The notes under the pieces: generated by a model
Seen by the model: only the letters and a program-made list of their open reading frames with translations
The model's database searches: none
Told to the model about the DNA's origin: nothing
Program-made: the position numbers and the translations under genes
Part shown: positions 46,128 to 55,657 of the stretch, piece by piece
How the letters are laid out: each line of letters opens with the position of its first letter
Numbering within the stretch: the first letter of the stretch is position 1
NCBI GenBank assembly: GCA_965208025.1
Contig: OZ242302.1
Location: forward strand, 1,984,001 to 2,048,000
Origin: Bin80 sp965208025
GTDB taxonomy: Bacteria; Bacteroidota; Rhodothermia; Rhodothermales; Bin80
Length of the DNA: 64,000 bases
Direction: 5' to 3'

Positions 46128-47381
46128 CTATAGGTTATCTACCAAAGCGCGTCCGAATTGACTGCAGCTCAGGAGGGTGGCCCCCTCCATCAATCGGTGG
46201 AAATCGTAGGTGACCCGCTTCTGGGCAATCGTCTTTTCAACTGCATGAATTACGGCATCGGCTGCTTCTCCCCAGCCCAGATGACGAAGCATCATTTCGC
46301 CAGAGAGAAGGACCGAACTGGGGTTGACCTTATCCAATCCGGCGTATTTGGGGGCAGTTCCATGCGTGGCTTCAAACAGAGCGAGCCCTGTATCATAATT
46401 GATGTTCGCTCCGGGTGCAATCCCGATCCCTCCCACTTGTGCTGCGAGTGCATCGGAGATATAATCTCCGTTCAGATTCATGGTCGCAATGACGCTGTAC
46501 TCCTTGGGACGGGTAAGTATTTGTTGCAGGAATGCGTCGGCAATGACGTCCTTGATGATAAGCTCATGCCCATCACGGCGCACTACATGCCACGGGCCAC
46601 CATCAAGTGGCACGGCGCCAAACTGATCCGCGGCGATCCGGTATCCCCAGTCCCGAAATCCTCCCTCGGTAAACTTCATGATATTTCCCTTATGAACCAG
46701 CGTAACGCTGGGTTTCCTGCGGATGAGCGCATACTCAATGGCAGCACGCACGATGCGCTCGGTCCCTTCCTCCGAGATCGGCTTAATGCCAATTCCACTG
46801 CTTTCCGGGAAGCGAATCTTTGCAAAACGATCCGGGAAGGTGTTCCGAAATAAATCCTGAAACCGCTGATTCTCCTCCGCCCCTTTTTCAAATTCAATTC
46901 CAGCATAGATGTCTTCGGAATTTTCGCGAAAGATGATCATATCTATGTCCTCCGGATTCCGAACCGGGGATGGGACGCCGGAAAAATAGCGGGTGGGACG
47001 GACACAGGCGTAGAGGTCAAGTTTCTGACGCAGAGCGACATTCAGGCTTCGAATTCCACCGCCCACAGGGGTCGTTAACGGGCCTTTGATAGCAATCCGA
47101 AACTCCCTGATTGCCTGGAGGGTATCCTCCGGGAGCCATTCATTGAACTTGCGCTGCGCTTTGTCTCCTGCGTAGATTTCAAACCAGTGAATTGAACGCT
47201 GATTTGCATATGCGTGCTGCACCGCGCTGTCCAGCACATGTCGTGCGGCCGCCCAAATGTCAGGTCCAATCCCGTCCCCTTCAATGAACGGGATGATCGG
47301 GTGATGGGGGACTTGCAGGGTTCCATTAGAGAATTGGATGACCTCCCCGGATTCAGGAGAAGCCAAATGCAAATAGGACAT
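46128..47381 (-). CDS. icd: NADP-dependent isocitrate dehydrogenase
   Basis: 417 residues, one more than E. coli Icd. It oxidatively decarboxylates isocitrate to 2-oxoglutarate in the TCA cycle. Visible: the substrate loop with the regulatory serine (GGGIRSLNVALRQ), the metal-binding aspartates near ISDALAA, and HGTAPKYAG, whose Lys-Tyr pair marks NADP rather than NAD specificity in this family. It is a single cytoplasmic enzyme gene, 35 bases downstream of the glycosyltransferase on the same strand, though a shared function is not expected. Confidence 0.95.
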   Translation of the reverse strand: MSYLHLASPESGEVIQFSNGTLQVPHHPIIPFIEGDGIGPDIWAAARHVLDSAVQHAYANQRSIHWFEIYAGDKAQRKFNEWLPEDTLQAIREFRIAIKGPLTTPVGGGIRSLNVALRQKLDLYACVRPTRYFSGVPSPVRNPEDIDMIIFRENSEDIYAGIEFEKGAEENQRFQDLFRNTFPDRFAKIRFPESSGIGIKPISEEGTERIVRAAIEYALIRRKPSVTLVHKGNIMKFTEGGFRDWGYRIAADQFGAVPLDGGPWHVVRRDGHELIIKDVIADAFLQQILTRPKEYSVIATMNLNGDYISDALAAQVGGIGIAPGANINYDTGLALFEATHGTAPKYAGLDKVNPSSVLLSGEMMLRHLGWGEAADAVIHAVEKTIAQKRVTYDFHRLMEGATLLSCSQFGRALVDNL

Positions 47382-47416
47382 GATTCGTAGATTAGATAGT
47401 AGATAAAATGATTAAG

Positions 47417-48142
47417 TTAGAGTTTTCCGAAAAGAGATCGGATCCGCAGTTCCCAAACCTTGAATGCAGCCTCACGCACAATAGCAGGGCTCATTTTGCT
47501 TTGACCTTCAGTTCGCTCGGTAAATGTAATCGGGATTTCAAATAGGCGGAATCCCTTCTTCCATGCACGATATTTCATCTCAACCTGGAATGAATAGCCG
47601 TTACTACGGACTGCATCCAGGTTCACAGTTTGGAGAACGCGCTGATGATAGGCGACAAAGCCAGCGGTGACATCGTACACCGGCAGTCGAGTGACTATTC
47701 GCGTATACCATCCCGCTCCATAGCTGAGTAATAGCCGGCCCAATGGCCAGTCAACAACCCTGACTCCATTCAAGTACCTTGAACCAATTGCCATATCACA
47801 TTGATCAGTACGGACCGCTTTAATGAGGCTGGGCAGATCATCGGGATTATGAGAAAGGTCAGCATCCATTTCACAAATGATCTCATATCCGTGTTCAAGA
47901 GCATGAGCAAACCCGGTGAGATATGCCGTACCAAGCCCAAGTTTTCCCTGCCGTTCAATCAGCATGATCCGATCAGGATAATTCAACTGCGTGCGCCGGA
48001 CAATATCACCCGTCCCATCGGGCGAACCATCGTCTACCACCAGGATATCCATCTCTATAGGCTGCTCCATCACTCGGTGAAGGGCCAGCGTGATGTTTTT
48101 CGCTTCATTATAGGTTGGAATTATCACCAGAGGATGATTCAT
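47417..48142 (-). CDS. Polyprenol-phosphate mannosyltransferase-like GT2 glycosyltransferase
   Basis: 241 residues with a GT-A fold of family GT2, Dpm1-like. It opens LVIIPTYNEAKNI, has the nucleotide-sugar site VVDDGSPDGTGD and the metal-binding DADLSHNP, and ends with the RTEGQSKMS motif that is strongly conserved in dolichol/polyprenol-phosphate mannose synthases. There is no C-terminal membrane domain, so it resembles the soluble catalytic type. The likely reaction moves a sugar from GDP- or UDP-sugar onto a polyprenyl phosphate for later glycosylation of surface polymers or proteins. Confidence 0.88.
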   Translation of the reverse strand: MNHPLVIIPTYNEAKNITLALHRVMEQPIEMDILVVDDGSPDGTGDIVRRTQLNYPDRIMLIERQGKLGLGTAYLTGFAHALEHGYEIICEMDADLSHNPDDLPSLIKAVRTDQCDMAIGSRYLNGVRVVDWPLGRLLLSYGAGWYTRIVTRLPVYDVTAGFVAYHQRVLQTVNLDAVRSNGYSFQVEMKYRAWKKGFRLFEIPITFTERTEGQSKMSPAIVREAAFKVWELRIRSLFGKL

Positions 48143-48256
48143 GGAGTCTTATGAACGGACACGATCAGGTATGAAAGGGATCCCTTATACCTCATAAGGG
48201 TACACATGGGTTGTAATGAAATAGACACACATAGGCATTTGACTTATTGAAGCGAT

Positions 48257-49363
48257 ATGGCATTGAAGACGAAACGTACTGTATCGGAGAACGGTCAACC
48301 GGAAACTTCTTACGATACCATTGAGACTAGATTGACTTTCCGGGATTATCCAGGAGACCGATTTACACATTCGGATCTTGGATTGAGCGTGGGGGATGTA
48401 GGTGACATCTATCGGAACATGCTTCTGCAACGACGCTTTGAGGAGCGGTCAGCGCAGATGTATGGAAGACAGAAAATTGGTGGTTTCTTGCACTTGTATA
48501 TTGGTCAGGAAGCCATCTCTACAGGATCAGTCTATGCCTTAAAACCTGGACATGATTCGGTAATTACGGCCTATCGTGATCATGGGATTGCACTCGCCTT
48601 AGGAATGTCCTCTAACGAATGTATGGCTGAACTGTTTGGGCGTGTGGACGGTTGCTCAAAAGGCAAGGGAGGCTCAATGCATTTCTTCAGCAAAGAGAAG
48701 AGAATGTTTGGGGGACACGGGATTGTGGGAGCTCATATCCCCTTGGCTGCCGGCATTGCATTTGCACATCAGTACAGGAATGACGGAGGGGTATGTGTCT
48801 GTTACTTGGGAGATGGGGCCATTTGGCAAGGTTCATTCCATGAGACACTGAATCTGGCATCTCTCTACAAGCTTCCTGTGATCTATGTGGTTGAGAATAA
48901 CCAGTATGCTATGGGAACCGCGGTGGATCGCGCCGCTGCCGAGACCGATTTGTTCAAACAGGGAGTCTCCTATGCGATGCCCGGATCTCTTGTGGACGGG
49001 ATGGATGTTTTCAGTGTCTGTCAGGCAATGCGTGATCATGCTGCACTCGCTCGTGAGGGGCAGCCATCCCTGATGGAAGTTCGGACCTATCGCTACCGAG
49101 GTCACTCTATGAGTGATCCTGGGAAGTATCGAACCAAAGAGGAGTTGGAGGCGAAAAAGAACGAAGATCCCATCCTTCGTCTGAAGAGCTATGTGATTCA
49201 GAATAAACTGATGACCAACGAGGAGATGGATGTTCTGGATGTTGAGGTCAAAGCAGAGGTTGCCGCGTCGGTATCCTTTGCGGATGAGAGTCCATTCCCT
49301 CCGCTGGAAGCTATCTACGACGATGTGTACACACAAAGAGACTTTCCATTCCTGAAAATTTAA
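48257..49363 (+). CDS. pdhA: Pyruvate dehydrogenase E1 component, alpha subunit
   Basis: 368 residues. The thiamine diphosphate motif is complete: GDGAIWQG to NNQYAMGT (about 190-220). The phosphorylation-loop-like YRYRGHSMSDPGKYRT is also present, typical of PDH E1alpha. The N-terminal ~35 residues are a variable tail. Together with E1beta it decarboxylates pyruvate and transfers the acetyl group to the lipoyl arm of E2. It is first in a compact operon E1alpha-E1beta-E2 (1-base and 26-base gaps). The E3 gene is not in the window. Confidence 0.93.
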   Translation: MALKTKRTVSENGQPETSYDTIETRLTFRDYPGDRFTHSDLGLSVGDVGDIYRNMLLQRRFEERSAQMYGRQKIGGFLHLYIGQEAISTGSVYALKPGHDSVITAYRDHGIALALGMSSNECMAELFGRVDGCSKGKGGSMHFFSKEKRMFGGHGIVGAHIPLAAGIAFAHQYRNDGGVCVCYLGDGAIWQGSFHETLNLASLYKLPVIYVVENNQYAMGTAVDRAAAETDLFKQGVSYAMPGSLVDGMDVFSVCQAMRDHAALAREGQPSLMEVRTYRYRGHSMSDPGKYRTKEELEAKKNEDPILRLKSYVIQNKLMTNEEMDVLDVEVKAEVAASVSFADESPFPPLEAIYDDVYTQRDFPFLKI

Positions 49364-49364
49364 T

Positions 49365-50348
49365 ATGGCTGAATTACAACTTCGAGAAGCCATTCGCGCC
49401 GCGATGGTTGAAGAAATGGATCGGGATGAGGATATTTTCCTCATGGGCGAAGAAGTCGCCGAATACAACGGTGCCTACAAGGTCAGCGAGGGGATGCGTG
49501 ACCGTTATGGAGATCGGCGCGTGATTGATACTCCGATCAGTGAGAATGGCTTTGCGGGTCTCGGTCTTGGAGCCGCCATGGATGGACTTCGTCCCATCAT
49601 CGAATTCATGACATGGAACTTTGCGTTCGTAGCCATTGATCAAATCATTAATAATGCGGCAAAGATCCGCTATATGTCCGGAGGACAGTTCTCATTTCCG
49701 ATTGTTTTTCGTGGTCCAAACGGTGCAGCAGGGCAGTTGGCGGCAACCCACAACACGTCCGTAGAAGCTCTCTACAGCTGTTTTCCCGGACTCAAAGTGA
49801 TTTCCATTTCTAATCCAGACGATGCCAAAGGACTCTTGAAATCCGCGATCCGGGATGATGATCCAGTCGTTTTCCTGGAGAGTGAGTTCATGTACGGGAT
49901 GCGCGGAGAGGTCTCCGATGCAGACGATTACACGATTCCGATTGGAAAGGCTCGGATCGCTCGTGAAGGGGATGCTGTTACGATTATTGGACATAACAAG
50001 AGTTACTGGCGTGCAATGGAAGCCGCCGAAATGCTTGAAGCGGATGGATACGCAGCGGAGGTCATTGATCCGCGGACGATCCGCCCGTTTGACTGGGATA
50101 CCGTGATTGCATCGGTCAAGAAAACGAACCGTTGTGTGGTTGTTGATGAGAGTAATCCATTTGCAAGTGTGGCGGCGGAAGTTGCGTTTCAGATTCAGGC
50201 TCGTGCGTTTGATGATCTTGATGCTCCCGTGTATCGAATTACAGCCAAAGATACACCTGCTCCCTATGCCAAAAACTTGATTGAATACTACATGCCAAGT
50301 GCAGAGGATGTTTACCATGCCTGTCGCGAGGTCCTGTACCTTAACTAA
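49365..50348 (+). CDS. pdhB: Pyruvate dehydrogenase E1 component, beta subunit
   Basis: 327 residues, standard length. It contains LREAIRAAMVEEMDRDEDIFLMGEEVAEYNGAYKVS, the opening of the family, and the TPP-facing FMTWNFAFVAIDQIINNAAK helix. The C-terminal transketolase-like fold ends in DTPAPYAKNLIEYYMPS. It forms the alpha2beta2 E1 heterotetramer with the product of the gene one base upstream; the near overlap supports coupled translation and equal dose. Confidence 0.94.
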   Translation: MAELQLREAIRAAMVEEMDRDEDIFLMGEEVAEYNGAYKVSEGMRDRYGDRRVIDTPISENGFAGLGLGAAMDGLRPIIEFMTWNFAFVAIDQIINNAAKIRYMSGGQFSFPIVFRGPNGAAGQLAATHNTSVEALYSCFPGLKVISISNPDDAKGLLKSAIRDDDPVVFLESEFMYGMRGEVSDADDYTIPIGKARIAREGDAVTIIGHNKSYWRAMEAAEMLEADGYAAEVIDPRTIRPFDWDTVIASVKKTNRCVVVDESNPFASVAAEVAFQIQARAFDDLDAPVYRITAKDTPAPYAKNLIEYYMPSAEDVYHACREVLYLN

Positions 50349-50374
50349 ATTCTTCACCGCTACCTGACTGACCC

Positions 50375-51643
50375 ATGCCGATCGCTATAGAAATGCCAAA
50401 AATGACGGACACGATGGAAGAAGGTGTCTTGGTAGAATGGTCTGTCAACGAGGGGGATTCAATCTCTGCTGGAGATGTGATTGCTCAGGTTGAGACTGAT
50501 AAGGCAACCATGGATGTTGAGGCCTATGATGATGGGGTTCTCCTCAAAAAAATCGCTGGAACTGGTGACGCATTGCCTATTGGGGGGTTGATTGCCATTC
50601 TCGGAAACGCAGGGGAAGATTTCTCTGAACTTATCTCCGAGTATGAGACCAATGGTGCGGTAGCTGCTCCATCTGCCGAGATAGCCACTGATCCCTCCCC
50701 AGTTGCAGAACCTCAGGCTGTTGAGACCGCTTCTTTGCCGGATCCAACTTTGCCAACGAATGGTCGGACTATAGCCTCCCCGCTTGCTAGGCGGATGGCC
50801 ACCGATCATGGTCTCCAGTTGGTCAACCTCGTTGGTTCCGGTCCTGGGGGGCGTATAATTAAGCGGGATGTTCAGGCTGAAATTGCGCGAACTCCTGAAG
50901 TAGGTTCTATCATTCCTCCACCACTTGCTCAGGTATCAACAGAACGAGGGTTTGAGAGTCTACGAATCTCACAGATGCGCAAGGCAATTGCCCGCAGACT
51001 GGCCCAGAGTAAATATCAGGCTCCTCATTTTTATTTGAATATAGATGTGGATGTGGAGGCCTTAGTTGCACAGCGTGCGATGGTAAATGCATACCTTGAA
51101 AAATCTGGTGGTCCAAAGGTCTCATTCAATGATTTTGTAACCAAAGCCTGTGCTAGTTCTTTGATTCAGAATCCCGATGCAAATGTGACCTATGCGGCCG
51201 AAGAGGGTGTAATCCGAAGGTATAACTATGTCGATGTTGGGATTGCAGTGGCGATTGATGATGGGTTGGTGACTCCGGTTGTGCGGGATGTCAACCATAA
51301 AAGCGTTCCAGTGATTGCCCAAGAGACTCAAGCGCTAGCGGTGCGTGCCCGCGAGAAACAGCTTGGTCCCGAAGAGATGGAAGGGTCAACATTTACGACT
51401 AGTAATTTAGGTATGTTTGGAATTGAGTCATTCACGGCAATCATCAATCCCCCGAATGCCTGTATTCTTGCCGTTGGTGCAGTTCGCGATCTACCGGTTG
51501 TCAAAAATGGTGAGATCGTTGCTGGGAAGCGAATGAAACTCACACTCTCGTGCGATCACCGGGCAGTTGATGGGGCCGTGGGAGCAAGATTTATGGCTAC
51601 ATTGAAGGAGTTACTGGAACATCCTGCAAGTCTCCTCTTGTAG
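50375..51643 (+). CDS. pdhC: Pyruvate dehydrogenase E2, dihydrolipoyl acetyltransferase
   Basis: 422 residues. One lipoyl domain (about 1-80) with the lipoylated Lys43 in ETDKATMDV, an Ala/Pro-rich linker (about 85-130), a peripheral-subunit-binding domain (ASPLARRMA ... VGSGPGGRIIKRDV), and a catalytic acetyltransferase domain ending in the active-site DHRAVDG (His395, Asp399). It passes the acetyl group from lipoate to CoA. It closes the pdh operon. The short arrangement with a single lipoyl domain is common outside gammaproteobacteria. Confidence 0.94.
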   Translation: MPIAIEMPKMTDTMEEGVLVEWSVNEGDSISAGDVIAQVETDKATMDVEAYDDGVLLKKIAGTGDALPIGGLIAILGNAGEDFSELISEYETNGAVAAPSAEIATDPSPVAEPQAVETASLPDPTLPTNGRTIASPLARRMATDHGLQLVNLVGSGPGGRIIKRDVQAEIARTPEVGSIIPPPLAQVSTERGFESLRISQMRKAIARRLAQSKYQAPHFYLNIDVDVEALVAQRAMVNAYLEKSGGPKVSFNDFVTKACASSLIQNPDANVTYAAEEGVIRRYNYVDVGIAVAIDDGLVTPVVRDVNHKSVPVIAQETQALAVRAREKQLGPEEMEGSTFTTSNLGMFGIESFTAIINPPNACILAVGAVRDLPVVKNGEIVAGKRMKLTLSCDHRAVDGAVGARFMATLKELLEHPASLLL

Positions 51644-51741
51644 TGGTGAGTTTCGCCTTCCAATCGCTTGATGGTGAGTCCATGGCTCTTGACGAATCGG
51701 GTCATGGTATTTCGGTTTTCTCGTGAAAAGTCTATCTCTTG

Positions 51742-52530
51742 ATGCGGATTGCACATGTGAGCGATCCTCATTTTGGTCGGATTGTATCTGCTCATGTGAA
51801 GGATGATCTGATTGATAGCATTCGGATGCATGATTGCGACGCGGTACTTGTTACAGGAGATCTGACGCAACGAGCACGGAGATCGGAGTTCCGTGCAGCA
51901 TCCGAGTTCTTACATGCTCTCCCAGAACCACGACTGGTGATTCCGGGAAATCATGATGTTCATGCATGGTGGCATCATCCAGATCTCAGAATTTTCGATC
52001 CACTGAGGCGATATAAAAAGTGGATCTCTCATGAGCTTGAAACGGAAATTATCACGGCTGGTCTGGCCGTATTAGGACTGAATACTGCACATGGATTGAC
52101 AGTCAAAGGAGGGCGTTGTACGTCAACCCAGATTGAGCGAGTTCAGAGCTTTTTTGAGAGACAACCTGCGGATTCATTCAAAATTTTGGCGGTCCATCAT
52201 CCTCTTAGTTCACTTACAATTTCAGGATTATTAGATACTGCTCGCAATGGAGAGCATCTTCTGACAGTTGCTGCAGAGGTTGGCGTTCATGTCGTTTGTG
52301 CTGGCCACTGGCATCTTGCCCATACAGAGGTGCTTGAGATTGGGGGAGCTAGGTTATTAATTTCCCTTGCAGGAACAGCCACATCTGATCGTTGGCGTTC
52401 TCCCCAAATAGGAATCAATTCATGGAGCCTCATTGAAAAAAACTCCCAAGGAATTGATGTTAAAGTGTACACGTATGAACCAAATGCGCGTGTCTTTAAA
52501 CTGTCTGACTTGCTACCTTTAAATAGGTAG
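51742..52530 (+). CDS. Calcineurin-type metallophosphoesterase (Icc/CpdA-like)
   Basis: 262 residues from the ATG at 51742; a TTG directly precedes it. All five metallophosphoesterase motifs are present: Asp8/His10 (SDPHFGR), Asp40 (TGDLT), Asn70-His71 (GNHDVH), VHHPL and GHWHLAH. This fits a two-metal phosphodiesterase such as those acting on cyclic nucleotides or lipid and nucleotide pyrophosphates; the substrate is not evident. It begins 98 bases after the pdh operon on the same strand and may be separately transcribed. Confidence 0.88.
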   Translation: MRIAHVSDPHFGRIVSAHVKDDLIDSIRMHDCDAVLVTGDLTQRARRSEFRAASEFLHALPEPRLVIPGNHDVHAWWHHPDLRIFDPLRRYKKWISHELETEIITAGLAVLGLNTAHGLTVKGGRCTSTQIERVQSFFERQPADSFKILAVHHPLSSLTISGLLDTARNGEHLLTVAAEVGVHVVCAGHWHLAHTEVLEIGGARLLISLAGTATSDRWRSPQIGINSWSLIEKNSQGIDVKVYTYEPNARVFKLSDLLPLNR

Positions 52531-53243
52531 GATTGAATCGCCGAAGAATTGAAATTGAGTGATACAATTCTGAGAGCGCATTCAGGAGTCTAACAACCGT
52601 TTAGTATCATTGCGGATGAGTGGTTCCATTCCGAAGTGATCCACCCAATTTGGGGTAGGGCTCTGTGAGCGTCACGCCTCCAGAAACTTGCTTGAGATCT
52701 CCTGATTGAGGCTTGTAGCAATATCACGCATCCAATCAATCAGTCACAAGGTGTTTTCAGATCCCCTAGGGCCCACCAAGTACTTGAACTATGATGTCAA
52801 GCAATGCAGGTAGCGGTGTTTACGATTAATCGCCGATCCTCTTTGTAGGATATGCAAGAATGCGTTCCTGCGGCTTTGAGTTTGGTGCATGGGTTAAGAA
52901 TCACTACCCCCTCATCCGATTAGCAGGATTTGTATGACTACTGGTCGCCAATCAGCCCTTGACATGGTGTTATGATTAACATCTCCAACCTTTTCTCCCG
53001 TCACCAACAATATCCTATGGCGCAGCGAATATTTGGTTGTTTCCCCACTTGGCTTCCAAAGGCTGAACCGGAGACCTGATGTAGAGGCGTGGGTGGTTAT
53101 ACTTGAACCGTATTTTAATTTGAACAGGTCTCATCTCTCGATATATGATTTCACAAGTGGAGGTTTTGGATTCAAGTTTAATTTGATACGAACAAGATCG
53201 AACACATGATTGATGAATCAACTGATTGTACCTTAGGAATTCT
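52531..53243. other. 713-bp intergenic region, nothing recognised
   Basis: Between two convergent genes. A 68-codon minus-strand frame (53015-53221) has no family-like pattern. I see no tRNA, repeat or convincing terminator. The length suggests a decayed gene. Confidence 0.4.
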
Positions 53244-54656
53244 CTACTCCAGGATGAGGGCTTCGCGGCGATCAGCTCCCTCGGTGTTGGTGAGTGCGTC
53301 TCCTAAATCCTTCCGCATGACATGGATATAATTGAGTAATTGATCAACAATCTCTGGATGGGATGCGGCGAGGTTGGATGATTCTCCGATATCTGATACC
53401 AGATTAAAAAGAGACAATCCTATTGAGTCCATCTCGTAGGCGCCTTGAAAGGTTGGTGTTGACATTTTAGCTCCATGAATACTGCGATAGTGGTGCGGAA
53501 CGTGTAACTTCCACTGACCAGATCGAACGGCATGGAGCTCGTACCCCTGATAAAAGAACAATGCTTCATGGGGTGAAGAGTTGCCTTCAATGACTCCCAT
53601 GAGCGATTGACCGTCAAACGGGAAAGGACCTTCGGATGCCCCGGTCAGGGCTGCGATCGTTGGCATAATGTCAATAGCAGAAACCATGGCACTCGTTACA
53701 CCAGGAGTAATCATTCCAGGCCAAGACATGATCAAGGGAACCCGATGGCCTCCCTCAAATATGGTCCCCTTTCCTTCGCGTAATGGACCGGTTCGCCCAC
53801 TATGATCTCCTTTGATCAACCATGGGCCATTGTCGGAGGAAAAAATAATGAGAGTATTTCGGATCAAATTATGATGCTCAAGTGCACCGAGAATCTGCCC
53901 TACAGACCAGTCAATTTCCAAAATCACATCCCCATACAATCCAGTACCAGATTTTCCAACAAATTCATCTGATACAAAAAGAGGCACATGTGGAAAGGTA
54001 TGAGGGAGGTATAGAAAGAATGGATTGTCATGATTGGATTCAATGAATGCAGTTGCCCGCTCTGTATAGCGTTGAGTTAATTGGGATTGATCTGGTTCCC
54101 ACTCAATCGTCTGGTATCCTTCAATCAGTGGGATCGGTGGATGATTACGCGCATAGGGGTTCGGATTCTTTCTTTCGTCCGGAGTCATATCATTGGAATA
54201 CGGAATTCCAAAATACTCGTCAAATCCGTGGCTCAGGGGAAGATGCAGAGAATCATGACCAAGGTGCCACTTTCCAAAAATGGCAGTAGCATATCCTAAC
54301 TCTTTGAGCATTTCTGCAAGAGTTCGTTCATTCGGATGAAGACCACGTCTTGATTGCGGCATTAAAGCCCAAGGAATATCCACACGCACCGGATACATTC
54401 CAGTCAGGAAGGCAGCTCTGGAAGGAGAGCAGGCAGCAGACGCTGAGTAGAAATCCGTAAAGCGAAGACCATGGGTCGCTAAGGCATCAAGATGCGGTGT
54501 GGATAAGTCATCTGATCCGTAACTCCCCAGATCTGCCCACCCTTGATCATCTGTAATTATCAGAATCACATTTGGCGATACCTCAGGATCAGACTGGCAA
54601 CTCGTTGTAAGAAGTAATGCAATGACGAGAATATCTTTATAGTAACGGATCATCAT
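53244..54656 (-). CDS. Sulfatase, arylsulfatase-type lipoprotein
   Basis: 470 residues. A lipoprotein signal ends in LTTSC, with Cys20 as the acylation site, so the enzyme should be lipid-anchored outside the cytoplasm. It has the sulfatase fold: TDDQGWADLG with metal aspartates, the formylglycine motif CSPSRAAFLTG with Cys76, GKWHLGH, and SDNGPW with the second pair of metal ligands. The Cys-x-Pro form needs conversion by a formylglycine-generating enzyme, not seen in the window. It probably hydrolyses sulfate esters of algal or animal polysaccharides, in line with a marine life style (inference). Two ATGs at 54656 and 54653 are both possible starts. Confidence 0.92.
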   Translation of the reverse strand: MMIRYYKDILVIALLLTTSCQSDPEVSPNVILIITDDQGWADLGSYGSDDLSTPHLDALATHGLRFTDFYSASAACSPSRAAFLTGMYPVRVDIPWALMPQSRRGLHPNERTLAEMLKELGYATAIFGKWHLGHDSLHLPLSHGFDEYFGIPYSNDMTPDERKNPNPYARNHPPIPLIEGYQTIEWEPDQSQLTQRYTERATAFIESNHDNPFFLYLPHTFPHVPLFVSDEFVGKSGTGLYGDVILEIDWSVGQILGALEHHNLIRNTLIIFSSDNGPWLIKGDHSGRTGPLREGKGTIFEGGHRVPLIMSWPGMITPGVTSAMVSAIDIMPTIAALTGASEGPFPFDGQSLMGVIEGNSSPHEALFFYQGYELHAVRSGQWKLHVPHHYRSIHGAKMSTPTFQGAYEMDSIGLSLFNLVSDIGESSNLAASHPEIVDQLLNYIHVMRKDLGDALTNTEGADRREALILE

Positions 54657-55055
54657 TCATGAATCCTATCAGTGTATTGGTATTACAAATAAACCTTGGG
54701 GATAAGGCATCACGGAATAAAACAATTGACTGATTCCTCCTCAATTGGATGCGAACTATCTGTGGGACTCAAACGCTTGATAGTTCATTTCTTCATTTTC
54801 ATCACAAAGAAATCTCATGATCAATCATACATCAACAATTCGGGGAGAAAGCGATTCTGCCCTCCAAGAACTTGATCGTCATTCACGGGATACAACTTGA
54901 AGATCATAGGTGGCAGGATAGATTCATTCCGTCCCTTCGTCATGCAGTGCCGAGAAAACGTGGAATTCATATATTAGCAATCTCATTAGCACAACAGAGC
55001 AATCAAAAATGAGAGCTTGGTGCGGGGATTATGGTTGCACCGAGTTGGACCGCAG
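54657..55055. other. Intergenic region before tRNA-Pro
   Basis: About 400 bases with no convincing gene. It should contain the sulfatase promoter, but no box is clear. Confidence 0.4.
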
Positions 55056-55129
<74 letters not shown>

Positions 55130-55183
55130 AATGAAGTAACTACGCATGGACGCTCGGCGGGATCCATTATATGCCTTTGAAGA

Positions 55184-55657
55184 ATGAAACAGTTGAACTT
55201 ACCATCCTATGCGTATGAACTCCGCAATCAAGACGGCCAGAGAGTTATTCTGGATTCTATTCGGAAGAGATTTGTGCCTCTTACCGAGGAAGAGTGGGTC
55301 CGGCAACATTTTGCACAGTTTCTTCTCAGGCACAAGGATGTTCCCCGAGCATCAATGTCAATTGAGGTATCCATTCCAATTCGAGAACGGTACTACAGAG
55401 CCGATATCGTTGTGTATGACAGACAAATCAGGCCAGTATTAGTTGTGGAGTGTAAGCGCCCATCGGTGAACATTGGACAGGAAGCATTTAATCAGATTGG
55501 TCATTACAACGTTGAATTGCAAGTTCCTTATTTGATGGTCACCAATGGACTGCAGCATTTTTGCTGTGTGGTTGATCATGCTAGGCGTAATTATCGTTTC
55601 TTAGATGAAATTCCTTCGTATCAAACCATGATTTCATTCAATCCCCATGTTCATTAA
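55184..55657 (+). CDS. HsdR N-terminal-like (HSDR_N_2) single-domain protein
   Basis: 157 residues, consisting only of the restriction-endonuclease-like domain found at the N-terminus of type I HsdR subunits. The key pattern is RYYRADIVVYD followed by PVLVVECKRP (Asp and Glu-x-Lys), then QIGHYN. No helicase or methylase genes are nearby, so this is not a type I system. Stand-alone forms are conserved in Bacteroidota and their role is unknown. The end overlaps the start of the bisphosphate nucleotidase gene by 11 bases, implying cotranscription. Confidence 0.88.
   Translation: MKQLNLPSYAYELRNQDGQRVILDSIRKRFVPLTEEEWVRQHFAQFLLRHKDVPRASMSIEVSIPIRERYYRADIVVYDRQIRPVLVVECKRPSVNIGQEAFNQIGHYNVELQVPYLMVTNGLQHFCCVVDHARRNYRFLDEIPSYQTMISFNPHVH

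Noticed and set aside
53015..53221. 68-codon minus-strand frame in the 713-bp gap
   Set aside because: No recognisable features; too weak to call.
55184..55657. A type I restriction system suggested by the HsdR_N-like domain
   Set aside because: No HsdM, HsdS or helicase part is nearby; the protein is a stand-alone domain.
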